This document shows, piece by piece, positions 51,123 through 60,387 of a DNA stretch of 64,000 bases. The stretch covers positions 265,629 through 329,628 of the forward strand of contig JAHHQO010000001.1 in assembly GCA_020026335.1 (NCBI GenBank), in the 5' to 3' direction. The stretch is from Alistipes sp. (GTDB taxonomy: Bacteria; Bacteroidota; Bacteroidia; Bacteroidales; Rikenellaceae). The translations under genes were made by a program, and so were the position numbers. Below the pieces are notes generated by a model. That model ran no database searches. It was not told the DNA's origin and worked only from the letters and a program-made list of their open reading frames with translations. Positions within the stretch are counted from its first letter, which is position 1. Each line of letters begins with the position of its first letter.

Positions 51123-52550
51123 ATGATAACTTTCATCGTCTGCTTGGCTCTTCTTGTGGCGGCGTACTTCACCTACGGCCGTTTTTTGGAGAAAGAGGTC
51201 AAAGCCGACCCCTCCGTCGCAACCCCTTGCAAGAGGTTATATGACGGTGTCGACTATGTGCCGCTTCCCCGTTGGAGGGTATTCCTCATCCAACTGCTCA
51301 ACATTGCGGGTACAGGTCCCATTTTCGGTGCTATTCTGGGTGCCTGCTTCGGACCTGTCGCCTTTTTGTGGATTACCGTGGGCGGTATCTTCATGGGTGC
51401 GATGCACGATTTCATATCGGGCATGATGCTGGTGCGCAACGACGGACTGAGTATCCCCGAAGTGGTGGGACGTTATCTGGGCGACAACATGCGCCGCTTC
51501 ATGAGAGTCTTCTCCATTCTGTTGCTGGTGTTGGTGGGTGCGGTCTTCCTGCTCAGCCCTGCCGAACTGCTGGGCAACATGACCCCCGGCATCTCCACCC
51601 AAACGTGGGTGTGGGTGATTTTGGCGTACTACTTCCTGGCCACGCTCCTTCCCATCGACAAGATTGTGGGTAAGGTCTATCCCCTGTTCGGTATCGCGCT
51701 GGTGGTCATGGCTCTGGGACTGATGGGTGCGCTCCTCGTGGGCGACTACACCATTCCCGAACTCGACACCCTGCACAATTTCCACTCCTCGGCAGATACA
51801 CTGCCCATCTTCCCCACCCTCTGCATCACCATTGCCTGTGGTGCCATTTCGGGTTTCCACGCCACACAGTCGCCCCTCATGGCGCGTTGTGTGGAGAATG
51901 AGAAGGAGTGTCGCGCGGTGTTCTACGGTGCGATGATTTCCGAGTCGATTATCGCCCTCATCTGGGCGGCTGTCGCCATGACCTTCTTCCACGGTGCGGA
52001 CGGCCTTTCGGCGCAGATGGCGGCACACGGCAACAATGCCGCATGGGCGGTGAACGAAATATCGAACGGTATGCTGGGTGTCGTGGGTGGCATTCTGGCG
52101 GTGCTGGGTGTGGTGGCTGCCCCCGTTACCTCGGGTGACACGGCTTTCCGCTCGGCACGACTCATCATTGCCGATATGCTTCACATCGACCAGCGCAGTC
52201 GCATGAAGCGTCTCTATATCTGTATTCCCCTCTTCGTGGCGGGATACATCATCACACAGGTCGATTTCGACGTGGTATGGCGTTATTTCGCATGGACGAA
52301 CCAGACCCTGGCCACCATCGTGTTGTGGTCGATTGTGGTCTATCTCACCCAGCGCAAGGCTCACAGTATCATTGCCCTGCTGCCGGCTCTCTTCATGACC
52401 TATGTCTGTGCTTCGTTCCTCTTCGTGTCGAAACAGTTCTTCGGCATGGAAAACCGTCCGGCAGCCTATGCATTGGGTGCGCTGGTGACCCTCTTTGTTG
52501 TTTTACTTATGTTCTTAAAGTTGAGAAAAAATGCAAAAAGCGTATCTTAA
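51123..52550 (+). CDS. cstA: CstA-family pyruvate/peptide transporter (short form)
   Basis: 475 aa from MITFIVCLALLVAAYFTYG. The longer in-frame start at 51030 overlaps the tRNA-Thr promoter and adds a polar, unrelated stretch. About 13 membrane helices. CstA marks: PCKRLYDGVDYVPLPRW, NIAGTGPIFGAILGACFGP, GAMHDFISGMM, and SGFHATQSPLMARC. Shorter than E. coli CstA (about 700 aa) but usual for this phylum. CstA-type carriers take up pyruvate or peptides under carbon limitation. A TATCTTCG box (51095-51102) may be the -7 element. Confidence 0.92.
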   Translation: MITFIVCLALLVAAYFTYGRFLEKEVKADPSVATPCKRLYDGVDYVPLPRWRVFLIQLLNIAGTGPIFGAILGACFGPVAFLWITVGGIFMGAMHDFISGMMLVRNDGLSIPEVVGRYLGDNMRRFMRVFSILLLVLVGAVFLLSPAELLGNMTPGISTQTWVWVILAYYFLATLLPIDKIVGKVYPLFGIALVVMALGLMGALLVGDYTIPELDTLHNFHSSADTLPIFPTLCITIACGAISGFHATQSPLMARCVENEKECRAVFYGAMISESIIALIWAAVAMTFFHGADGLSAQMAAHGNNAAWAVNEISNGMLGVVGGILAVLGVVAAPVTSGDTAFRSARLIIADMLHIDQRSRMKRLYICIPLFVAGYIITQVDFDVVWRYFAWTNQTLATIVLWSIVVYLTQRKAHSIIALLPALFMTYVCASFLFVSKQFFGMENRPAAYALGALVTLFVVLLMFLKLRKNAKSVS

Positions 52551-53223
52551 TCCTACTCCCGACCAGACCTTCGAAGTGGTGGGTCGTGGCGAATACGATT
52601 TTGTGAAAACCCTTGCCGAGTCGCGCAAGTTGCAGAGTGAAGGAGATGTGGCTGCCGCCTGTGAGATGCGTTTCCAGGCTTTTCAGCTGCTGGCGGAGAT
52701 TTTGCCCGATGACGAGGACGTCATTCTGGAGTGGAATCATGCCAACTCGCGTGCCGCGATGGAGGTGCTCTACGCTTCGGCCATTGACCATTTTCTGATT
52801 AACGATTTCGAAATGTCGGCCGCCCTGCTGGAGATGTTGTTGGAGTGTGACCCCGAGGACCATCTGTTGGCCAGTGAGCTGCTCGCGTTCGATTATATGG
52901 CACTCGATGAGACGGAGCTTTTCGATGAGGTCATCAACGATGTGTCGGATAAATACGCCAGCCGTATTCTCCTGCTCCTGTGGGCCGGATTCAAGCGTGA
53001 CGGCAAACTGCCCGAGGGGGAGTTGCGCCGCTTCAAACGCCGCTATCCGGCTTACTATGCCGAGTTCTCGCGCGAGGAGCACTCCGCCGATGAGGAGTAC
53101 TTGCGCAGTATCGAGAGCGAGCACCCCACAGATGAGGCGCAGGCGCGCGAGCTGTGGTTGCAGACCGAGAATCTGTGGCTCTTGTGGCCGGGATTTATCG
53201 AGGCACTCAAGGCAGCCAAATAA
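52531..53223 (+). CDS. Helical acidic protein of unknown function
   Basis: 230 aa, starts 20 bp before the cstA stop, so it is coupled to it. All-helical appearance with TPR-like spacing (AAACEMRFQAFQLLAEILPD; then EMSAALLEMLLECDPEDHLL). Rich in Glu and Leu, no Cys except two or three. No family recognised; a soluble helical-repeat adaptor is the best description. Confidence 0.8.
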   Translation: MQKAYLNPTPDQTFEVVGRGEYDFVKTLAESRKLQSEGDVAAACEMRFQAFQLLAEILPDDEDVILEWNHANSRAAMEVLYASAIDHFLINDFEMSAALLEMLLECDPEDHLLASELLAFDYMALDETELFDEVINDVSDKYASRILLLLWAGFKRDGKLPEGELRRFKRRYPAYYAEFSREEHSADEEYLRSIESEHPTDEAQARELWLQTENLWLLWPGFIEALKAAK

Positions 53224-53247
53224 GAGTATCATATTCTGAAATAAAAG

Positions 53248-53273
53248 AAGCCGACCCTTTTTGGGGTCGGCTT
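53248..53273. terminator. Bidirectional terminator between the cstA operon and tdk
   Basis: 10-bp stem AAGCCGACCC/GGGTCGGCTT (53248-53257 with 53264-53273) between convergent genes. Confidence 0.85.
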
Positions 53274-53298
53274 TCTTTGTTGAATATGGTCGGGGAGA

Positions 53299-53880
53299 TT
53301 ACTGCTCCCTCTCCTTTCCCTTCATCAGTTCGTGGAAACAGTGTCGGCAGATGGGTTCGTAGGTGTCCTGCGCACCGAGCATCACCTGTTTGTCATCGCT
53401 GGTCAGACGGTGGGAGTGGTGGGCGATGTTGCCACAACGCACACAGATGGCGTGTACCTTGGTGACATATTCGGCGGTGGCCATGAGTGCCGGCATCGGA
53501 CCGAAGGGTTTGCCCGTGTAGTCCATGTCGAGACCTGCCACGATGACTCTCACTCCGTTGTTCGCCAACTCGCGACATACGTCTACGATGCTGGGGTCGA
53601 AGAACTGCGCTTCATCGATACCCACCACATCGACATCCGACGAGAGCAACAGAATGTTCTGCGGCGAATCGACCGGGGTCGAACGTATGGCGTTGGCATC
53701 GTGAGAGACGACATTCTCCTCCGAGTAACGTACATCGATGCGGGGTTTGAAAATCTCGACTTTCAGGTGGGCAAACTGCGCCCTTTTCATGCGGCGGATC
53801 AGCTCCTCGGTCTTACCCGAGAACATCGAGCCGCAGATGACTTCTATCCAACCCTTCTGGCTGGCATTTTCCAAAAACAT
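53299..53880 (-). CDS. tdk: Thymidine kinase
   Basis: 193 aa, type II TK. P-loop GSMFSGKTEELIRR (about 17-30), VVGIDEAQFFD, GLDMDYTGKPFGPMP, and the zinc Cys pairs CVRCG and CRHC. Phosphorylates thymidine in salvage. Starts 32 nt after the murA stop on the same strand, so it may be co-transcribed with murA. Confidence 0.96.
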   Translation of the reverse strand: MFLENASQKGWIEVICGSMFSGKTEELIRRMKRAQFAHLKVEIFKPRIDVRYSEENVVSHDANAIRSTPVDSPQNILLLSSDVDVVGIDEAQFFDPSIVDVCRELANNGVRVIVAGLDMDYTGKPFGPMPALMATAEYVTKVHAICVRCGNIAHHSHRLTSDDKQVMLGAQDTYEPICRHCFHELMKGKEREQ

Positions 53881-53911
53881 ATTTTTTAGTATTCTATAAT
53901 TTTAATTCTGC

Positions 53912-55231
53912 TTACTTGCAGTCATCGTCCAGACGGGTGATGCGTGCGCCCAGAGCATTCAGACGGCGGTCGATGAACTTGTAACCGCGGTCAATCTGGT
54001 CGATGTTCTGAATGGTCGATACACCCTCGGCCGACATGGCGGCGATGAGCAGGGCGACACCGGCACGTATATCGGGCGATGTCATGCGTGTGGCACGTAG
54101 GCGTATGCGGTGGTCGTGGCCGATGACGGTGGCACGGTGGGGGTCGCAGAGGATAATCTGTGCGCCCATGTCGATGAGCTTATCGACAAAGAACAGACGG
54201 CTTTCGAACATCTTTTGGTGAATCAGCACGGCACCTTTGGCCTGAGTGGCAACCACCAGGAAGATGGAGAGCAGGTCGGGGGTGAGTCCCGGCCACGGAG
54301 CATCGGCGATGGTCATAATCGAACCGTCGAGGAAGGTCTCGATGCTGTAATGGTCCTGCTGGGGAATGTAGATATCGTCACCGCGCTGCTCGAATTGGAT
54401 ACCCATGCGGGCGAACTGCGCCGGAATGATGCCCAGATTTTCGAACGACACGTTCTTGATGGTCAGCTCAGACTGGTTCATGGCTGCCATACCGATGAAA
54501 CTGCCCACCTCAATCATATCGGGAAGGAGAGTGTGTTCCGTACCGCCCAGAGCCTCTACACCGTCGATGGTGAGCAGGTTGGAGGCGATGCCCGAAATCT
54601 TGGCACCCATGCGGTTGAGCATCTTGCAGAGCTGCTGGAGGTAGGGTTCGCAGGCGGCGTTGTAGATGGTCGTGCGACCCTTGGCCATGACGGCAGCCAT
54701 GACGATGTTCGCCGTACCGGTCACCGAAGCCTCATCGAGCAACATATAGGTGCCGTGCAACTCCTTGCCCTCGACCATGAAGAAGGAGTCGGCGATGTCG
54801 AAGTTGAACTTCGCGCCGAGTTTCTGGAAGCCGAGGAAGTGGGTGTCGAGACGGCGGCGGCCGATTTTGTCACCACCGGGTTTGGGGATATAGCCCACAC
54901 CGAAGCGGGCGAGCATGGGACCGATGAGCATGACCGAGCCGCGCAGGCGTGTACAACGCTGGCGGTAGTCGTCGCTGCGGACGTAGTCGAAATCGATGTC
55001 GCGCGCCTCGAACGAGTAGGTGTCCTCATCGAGATGCTCGACCTTCACTCCCATCTTTCTCAACAACTCGATGAGTTGCATGACATCGAGAATCTGCGGT
55101 ATGTTGTGAATGACCACACGCTCGGGAGTGAGTAGGGTGGCACATATAATCTGCAAGGCCTCGTTCTTTGCACCTTGCGGAGTGATGCTTCCACTGAGGC
55201 GGTGTCCGCCTTCGACTCTAAATACTGCCAT
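53912..55231 (-). CDS. murA: UDP-N-acetylglucosamine 1-carboxyvinyltransferase with Asp at the fosfomycin site
   Basis: 439 aa. EPSP-synthase-like double barrel with SGSITPQGAKNEAL (13-26), RLRGSVMLIGPMLARFG (95-111) and GGDKIGRRRLDTHFLGFQKL (119-138). The catalytic-loop Cys115 of E. coli MurA (GGCTIGARPVD) is Asp121 here, as in other bacteria naturally insensitive to fosfomycin. First committed step of peptidoglycan synthesis. A -7 box TATCTTTG (minus strand, 55324-55331) lies upstream. Confidence 0.96.
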   Translation of the reverse strand: MAVFRVEGGHRLSGSITPQGAKNEALQIICATLLTPERVVIHNIPQILDVMQLIELLRKMGVKVEHLDEDTYSFEARDIDFDYVRSDDYRQRCTRLRGSVMLIGPMLARFGVGYIPKPGGDKIGRRRLDTHFLGFQKLGAKFNFDIADSFFMVEGKELHGTYMLLDEASVTGTANIVMAAVMAKGRTTIYNAACEPYLQQLCKMLNRMGAKISGIASNLLTIDGVEALGGTEHTLLPDMIEVGSFIGMAAMNQSELTIKNVSFENLGIIPAQFARMGIQFEQRGDDIYIPQQDHYSIETFLDGSIMTIADAPWPGLTPDLLSIFLVVATQAKGAVLIHQKMFESRLFFVDKLIDMGAQIILCDPHRATVIGHDHRIRLRATRMTSPDIRAGVALLIAAMSAEGVSTIQNIDQIDRGYKFIDRRLNALGARITRLDDDCK

Positions 55232-55384
55232 AGTTCGTAAGATTTTGGGGGTGATATGTTTTCTGCGAGGAACAATGGCGCAAAAACAGTGTTTTTTGCC
55301 GTCAAAATCCCTCTCTTTCTCTACAAAGATAAAAATAATCGCTGTTTTTACCCGTCAATTTGAAATATTTTAGTGAAAAATTTT

Positions 55385-55412
55385 TTTGGATGACTTTTTT
55401 ATTGTACTTTTG
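55385..55412 (+). promoter_or_regulatory. Promoter of rpmH
   Basis: TACTTTTG (55405-55412) with TTTG at 55385-55388, a 16-nt spacer, shorter than usual. The ATG is 41 nt downstream. Confidence 0.55.
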
Positions 55413-55453
55413 CAATCCGTAAAAATGTACGAACAACAAAAAATTAGATAGCT

Positions 55454-55621
55454 ATGGCAATGAAGAGAACTTATCAGCCCTCGCGTCGCAAGAGAATCAA
55501 CAAGCATGGTTTCCGTGCTCGTATGGCTACTGTTAATGGTCGCAAGGTGCTGGCTGCACGCCGTGCAAAGGGTCGTAAGAAACTTACTGTATCGGATGAG
55601 TCAACTTTCAAGTACGCTTAA
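55454..55621 (+). CDS. rpmH: Ribosomal protein L34
   Basis: 55 aa, too short for a usual frame cut-off but unmistakable: MAMKRTYQPSRRKRINKHGF, then RARMATVNGRKVLAARRAKG. L34 is a small basic protein of the large ribosomal subunit. It stands alone with its own promoter and terminator, away from rnpA-yidD (29783-30374). The last residues (LTVSDESTFKYA) form a short C-terminal extension. Confidence 0.97.
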   Translation: MAMKRTYQPSRRKRINKHGFRARMATVNGRKVLAARRAKGRKKLTVSDESTFKYA

Positions 55622-55652
55622 TTAAGAGTACCTGATCATCCATTAATGAAAT

Positions 55653-55684
55653 AAGGTCGTCAACCGATGTTGACGGCCTTCTTT
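55653..55684 (+). terminator. Terminator of rpmH
   Basis: 12-bp stem AAGGTCGTCAAC/GTTGACGGCCTT (55653-55664 with 55669-55680) with a G-T pair, then CTTT. Confidence 0.8.
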
Positions 55685-56140
55685 CATATCTGCACGCCAA
55701 CAGCCTTATTTATGGGGAGGGTGAGGTAATGGTCCACCCTGCAACCCCCGATGTGTGTGAAAACCGGAGTCCGCGAGGACTTCGGTTTCTCGTTTTTTAG
55801 GGGGTAGATGTGCCTGTAAGGCGGATTTCGCGGGAACCGGCAGGGCGGTGGCACTGCCCCGATAAGGAGCTTCCGCGGTGGCGGCGTACCCCGCGAGGGA
55901 GAATTTCTGCGCCGGCTTTGCTCCTCTCGATGCGACCCTCCGCGCCGACTCTTCCTCCTCTTGTGATAGCCGTGGCGACCGCCTGTCCTGCTAAATATTT
56001 AGCGGAGAAAAATTGGCGCAGACCGAAAATCTTATTCACCCCTTTCCGTGATGCCATAGGGGCGTTCTCATCGCATTACGCTGCCGTTACGTAAAACTAC
56101 ACCTCCTCGACCGAAAAACCGCTCAAAGGGGCTGAAAACA
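55685..56140. other. Intergenic region with an orphan terminator
   Basis: No supported gene. A strong hairpin (55761-55772 with 55777-55788, arm AAACCGGAGTCC) followed by CTCGTTTTTT reads as a plus-strand terminator with no gene before it, apart from rpmH with its own terminator. 55800-56100 has open frames on both strands without likeness to a protein. Confidence 0.5.
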
Positions 56141-56178
56141 AAAAAAGCGGGTGGACTGCTGTTCGCAGCCACCCGCTT
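56141..56178 (-). terminator. Terminator of the yitT-type gene
   Basis: 10-bp stem AAGCGGGTGG/CCACCCGCTT (56145-56154 with 56169-56178), then Ts on the minus strand. Confidence 0.85.
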
Positions 56179-56195
56179 CCTCAGTATTTAGTCTT

Positions 56196-57116
56196 TTATT
56201 TTGTGGTGTTGCTCTCTTTCAAAGCCTTGCTCTTGCCCACCTTCAAGTGGTCGAAGCCCTCGCCAAAGACACCGATGACGGCACTCTGCGAGACAAAGGC
56301 GTTGGGGTCGATGTCGTTGATGATGCGGAAAATGGTGTTCGACTGACGGCTCTTGGCCAACACGAACATGATTTTCTGCTCGTTGCCCGTGTAGAGTCCC
56401 GTGGCGTCGATGATGGTGACACCGCGGTGCAGGGCGTTGATTTCGCGTCCGATTTCCTCATACTTCTTCGAGATGATGAAGAACTGCACCGACTGGCGCG
56501 AGCTGTTGATAATCTGGTCGATGACAAAGCTGCACACATAGAGGGTCACATAACCGTAGACCACCTGTCCCCAATCCTTCAGCACGAGGTAGCTGCACGT
56601 AACGATGGTCATGTTGATGAACATGATGATACGTCCCAGCGAGATGTCCTTGTACTTGTTGATGATGGCGGCTACAATATCCGTACCGCCCGAACTGCCA
56701 TTGACCGAAAAGGCGATGCCGATACCTCCGCCACAGAGTGTGGCACCGAGGATACACGACATGAAAGGCTCGTTCTTGATGATGGTCACTCCGTCGAGCA
56801 ACTGCTGAATGAAGACCAGGAAGAAGCTGAGGGTGAAGACTGCGAAGATGGTCTTCACGCTGAATTTCCAGCCCAAAATCTTCACCGACAATATCAGCAG
56901 AATGGCATTTATCGAGGTGTAGACATACTGCACGGGGAGTCCTGTCGCCCAGTAAACGATGGAGGCGATACCCGGAAGTCCGCCGACCGTGATTTCGTTG
57001 GGGAGGAGGAAAACCGTCCAACCAATACCATAAAGAATCATTCCCACGGCAATGATGGCGTAGTCTTGCAACTCGCGTGCCATCTGTCGGGAGGAATTAA
57101 CCAGCCGAGTTTTCAT
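56196..57116 (-). CDS. YitT-family membrane protein (DUF2179)
   Basis: 306 aa. Five to six membrane helices (about 18-200: GMILYGIGWTVFLLPNEITV; GGLPGIASIVYW; NGSSGGTDIVAAIINKY) and a cytoplasmic DUF2179 domain (about 212-290: GVTIIDATGLYTGNEQKIM). Function unknown; the family is common in Bacteroidetes and Firmicutes. A TACCTTTG -7 box (minus strand, 57142-57149) lies upstream. Confidence 0.93.
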   Translation of the reverse strand: MKTRLVNSSRQMARELQDYAIIAVGMILYGIGWTVFLLPNEITVGGLPGIASIVYWATGLPVQYVYTSINAILLILSVKILGWKFSVKTIFAVFTLSFFLVFIQQLLDGVTIIKNEPFMSCILGATLCGGGIGIAFSVNGSSGGTDIVAAIINKYKDISLGRIIMFINMTIVTCSYLVLKDWGQVVYGYVTLYVCSFVIDQIINSSRQSVQFFIISKKYEEIGREINALHRGVTIIDATGLYTGNEQKIMFVLAKSRQSNTIFRIINDIDPNAFVSQSAVIGVFGEGFDHLKVGKSKALKESNTTK

Positions 57117-57222
57117 TATTATACTTTTTTAAAAACGGCTGCAAAGGTAATATTTTTTTGTTTCCGTTGATATCTCTCTTCCGATTTTCAGCGGAAAAAA
57201 TTCGACCATTTCGATAAAAAAA

Positions 57223-57248
57223 ACAGCCCCTCATCTCCGAGGGGCTGT
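57223..57248 (-). terminator. Terminator of the PiT-DUF4924 operon
   Basis: 10-bp stem ACAGCCCCTC/GAGGGGCTGT (57223-57232 with 57239-57248), then Ts on the minus strand. Confidence 0.88.
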
Positions 57249-57272
57249 GGAATATCTGAACGAAAATGACTC

Positions 57273-57839
57273 TTATTCGTCATCTTCGTTCTTGAACAGG
57301 TCGATTTCACCGCGCTCGACCTTGCCATGGAGGGCCGACAGCTCGCCGATGACGGGCGAGATGAGGTCGATGGTGTCACTCACGGCGTGGTTCTCGCCCT
57401 GACCCTTGATGCGGTAGAGCATCGTGGCGTAGAGGGCGCGGAAGCACAACTCCGTGTCGCTCATGCCGGGGTTACCCAGCACGGCACGCAGACGCGGCAG
57501 TTCGGGTTCGAGCTGTGCCACCGTCTTGCGGTAGTGCTCGCCCACGGGCAGGTTCATCAGCTGGAGGTGCAGGTCGTGGAGGTCCTGAATCAGGTGGAGG
57601 GTGTGCTCCAGATGACCCTTCTCCTCCTTGCCCTCCTCGCGGAGCAGGTTGGCGATGTCCATATACCACATCAGAAAGACGGGTTTCTGTGCCTCTTCTA
57701 TATCTTTGCGCGGGGCGATGAGTTGTGAGTAGATGGCTTCGGGACTGAATTGCAGTGCACGAAGCAAATCCTCTATCTGCCAGAGATAGAGGATGTATTC
57801 GGCGATGTTTTCACGTCGCTTTGCTTTTGCTATATCCAT
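57273..57839 (-). CDS. DUF4924 protein
   Basis: 188 aa, helical, Leu/Glu-rich, no membrane segment. MDIAKAKRRENIAEYILYLW and HLIQDLHDLHLQLMNLPVGE fit DUF4924, a Bacteroidetes family of unknown function. Starts 4 nt after the PiT stop, so the two are co-transcribed; a link with phosphate transport is possible but unproven. Confidence 0.85.
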   Translation of the reverse strand: MDIAKAKRRENIAEYILYLWQIEDLLRALQFSPEAIYSQLIAPRKDIEEAQKPVFLMWYMDIANLLREEGKEEKGHLEHTLHLIQDLHDLHLQLMNLPVGEHYRKTVAQLEPELPRLRAVLGNPGMSDTELCFRALYATMLYRIKGQGENHAVSDTIDLISPVIGELSALHGKVERGEIDLFKNEDDE

Positions 57840-57843
57840 TTAT

Positions 57844-60072
57844 TTATTTGATGTGAACAGTGTATTCGCTTTTGTTATTGAGGTAATACTGCTGCGACTT
57901 GAGCAGGTTTCTCGATTGCAAAACCATGTTCTTCGTCTCGTTGAGGATGGTGATGTAGAGCATCGAGGCCTTGGTGCCGCTCTTCGAGGCGTTGATACGG
58001 GTCAGCTCCTGCTTCATGGCTTCGGAAATCGACATGAAGAGGTTGTCGCGGCGTGCGAGTACCATCTCCAAATCGCTGAAGTTGTCGTTGCGCAGCATGA
58101 AGTGAATCTGCTGGTAAATCGACTCCACCTCATCGTTGATGGCCATCAGGTCGCGTGTCTGCTCGACACTCAGACCCTCGTGGTTGTTGTCGATGTGGTC
58201 AAACGCAGGACGGGTGATGTGCAACAGAGCCTTGGTCATCTCGTTGAGGTAATCGACCACCTGAACATAGTAGTGTGCCGTATTCACATCCGAAGCCTGC
58301 AACTTCTTCAGCGTGTGCAGCAGCGAGTATTTGCGTTCGCGCGAGCGGTAGAACAGGTCGTTGGACTCCTTGACCATTTCGCGCAGTACCTTGCGGTTCT
58401 CCTTGAAGACGGCAAGCAGTGTGCGGTCGTAAATCTTGGTGGCGGAGAGCATTGTCGAGCAAACCTCCTCCTTGAGCGACACGATGATTTCGTTGCCGCT
58501 GAGGGTCTCGGCCTTCTCGCTCTCGGCGTGAGACTTGTCCTTCTTGAGGAAGTTGCTGTGGATGAGCATGTAGATACAGAGCACGGTGATGATACCGAAT
58601 GCCCACATACCGCCGTAGATGAGCAACAGACCCACGATGAAGGCGATGATGAAACCACCCAGTGCGGTGATGAACCAACCTGCCACCACGGTGATGACAC
58701 CCGAGATACGGTAGACGGCACTCTCACGACCCCATGCCTTGTCGGCCAGTGACGAACCCATGGCTACCATGAAGCAGACGTAGGTGGTCGAGAGGGGGAG
58801 TTTGAGCGATGTGGCCACCGAGATAAGCAGTGCCGAAGTGGTGAGGTTCACCGTGGCACGAATCATATCGTAGGGAGCACCTGTCTGCTCGACATCGGCG
58901 AAGTCGAAACGGCGGGCAATGCCCTCGCGAATGCGCTTGGGAACGACACGCTCCACGGCGGTATTCATGCTGATGGCGGCGCGGACAATGGTTCTTGACA
59001 GAAGAGACGAACCGTAACGCTCCTCGCCCTCGTCACCCTGTGATGAGAGGCTGATTTCGGTCTCGGTCACGTGCATGGCCTTCTTCGAGGTCCACAGCGT
59101 GATAATCATCACTACACCTGCCGTGATGAGGAAGATGAAGTTGGCGGGCACATCGTTGGCCAGAGCGTCCATCATCATCGAAGGGTCACCCGAATGGCGG
59201 GCAATGTTGAAGGCATCGAAGGCAGCCACAGGCACACCGATGAAGTTCACAAGGTCGTTACCTGCGAAGGCCAGAGCCAGCGCCAGCGTACCCGACAGAA
59301 TGGTGATGCGAAGGATATTGATTTTGAATCGCTGGAGGAAGAAGAGAATCAGCGATGATATTGCAAAACAGATGGCAAGCGAGAGGGTCAGATTGTTCTC
59401 GATGGCGTGAATCATCTCGTTGTGTGCTGCAACGGTTTTCAGACCCTTGAATACGGCGAAGTAGATGATGGCCGTGAGCGAAGCACCGCACCACAGCGAG
59501 CCGAATTTGCTGAAGATACTCAGGTAGCGGAACGAGAAGATGATACGCGAGATGTACATCACGATGGTTCCGAAGGTGAAGGCGATGATGACCGAGAGCA
59601 GAATCGCCGACACGATACCCAGTGCGCGCGAGGTGTTGAGCAGGCTGCCCAAATCCTCGATGCCGAGCGTGGGGCTGGCGCTGATTTTCTGTACCGAGAT
59701 GGCCAGAGCGGCACCCAACAGACAGAAGATTAACGATACGGTGGTCGATGTCGGGAGACCCCACGAGTTGTAGAGGTCGAGGAGAATGACGTTGGCAAAC
59801 ATCACACCCAGATAGAGCATCATGACCTCATGGAAGGTGAACAGCCCGGGGTTGAACATTCCGCTTCGTGCGACCTCCATCATGCCACTCGAGGTGACCA
59901 CACCTATTATGATACCTACTGAAGCTACGGCAAGGATTGTTTTGAGAGGAGCCGCTTTGGAACCGATGGCAGAGTTAAGAAAGTTGACTGCATCGTTGGT
60001 GACTCCGACAAAGAGTCCCGAGATGGCAAGAATGCCGAGAATACCGATTATGACGGTGTAAATTTCGCTCAT
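57844..60072 (-). CDS. PiT-family inorganic phosphate transporter with C-terminal regulatory domain
   Basis: 742 aa. Two PiT repeats: VGVTNDAVNFLNSAIGS with LPTSTTVSLIFCLLGAA in the first, AGNDLVNFIGVPVAAF with LPLSTTYVCFMVAMGSS in the second. About ten membrane helices to residue 500, then a helical cytoplasmic domain (about 510-742) resembling PhoU-like domains. Imports phosphate with H+ or Na+. The upstream region has an 80-bp spaced inverted repeat and GGTAAGTT repeats (60116-60198). Confidence 0.94.
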   Translation of the reverse strand: MSEIYTVIIGILGILAISGLFVGVTNDAVNFLNSAIGSKAAPLKTILAVASVGIIIGVVTSSGMMEVARSGMFNPGLFTFHEVMMLYLGVMFANVILLDLYNSWGLPTSTTVSLIFCLLGAALAISVQKISASPTLGIEDLGSLLNTSRALGIVSAILLSVIIAFTFGTIVMYISRIIFSFRYLSIFSKFGSLWCGASLTAIIYFAVFKGLKTVAAHNEMIHAIENNLTLSLAICFAISSLILFFLQRFKINILRITILSGTLALALAFAGNDLVNFIGVPVAAFDAFNIARHSGDPSMMMDALANDVPANFIFLITAGVVMIITLWTSKKAMHVTETEISLSSQGDEGEERYGSSLLSRTIVRAAISMNTAVERVVPKRIREGIARRFDFADVEQTGAPYDMIRATVNLTTSALLISVATSLKLPLSTTYVCFMVAMGSSLADKAWGRESAVYRISGVITVVAGWFITALGGFIIAFIVGLLLIYGGMWAFGIITVLCIYMLIHSNFLKKDKSHAESEKAETLSGNEIIVSLKEEVCSTMLSATKIYDRTLLAVFKENRKVLREMVKESNDLFYRSRERKYSLLHTLKKLQASDVNTAHYYVQVVDYLNEMTKALLHITRPAFDHIDNNHEGLSVEQTRDLMAINDEVESIYQQIHFMLRNDNFSDLEMVLARRDNLFMSISEAMKQELTRINASKSGTKASMLYITILNETKNMVLQSRNLLKSQQYYLNNKSEYTVHIK

Positions 60073-60326
60073 GTTGAGTTTTAATTCATTGTTTCTTGAA
60101 CAAAATTAACCATTTTTCTGCCAATATGGAAGACTTGGTGGTAAGTTAACGATTTATTAAAAGATTGGTAACCATTTGGTAAGTTTATGTTGGCAGAATG
60201 TCCCAATTGTTACAAAGTTGTTATCCTGATTTCGGTGAAAATCGGGGTTGTACCACGGTGGGGCGAGGATGGGGTTGCTGATAATGTCTTCGAAATTCGT
60301 TGTGCCCTTCCCGAAAACAAAAAACA
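60073..60326. promoter_or_regulatory. Upstream region of the PiT gene with repeated motifs
   Basis: No supported gene. A minus-strand TAATTTTG (60101-60108) may be the -7 box. TTCTGCCAA (60116-60124) is repeated inverted as TTGGCAGAA (60190-60198), and between them GGTAAGTT occurs twice with a third GGTAACC. They could be regulator sites. Confidence 0.4.
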
Positions 60327-60352
60327 GGGACGGCCGGTTTCCCGGTCGCCCC
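60321..60352 (-). terminator. Terminator of the EF-G2 gene
   Basis: Stem GGGACGGCCGG/CCGGTCGCCCC (60327-60337 with 60342-60352, one mismatch), then TGTTTTTTG on the minus strand. Confidence 0.82.
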
Positions 60353-60387
60353 TTCCAAATATCTCAATAATATCAAAACTCCATGTC

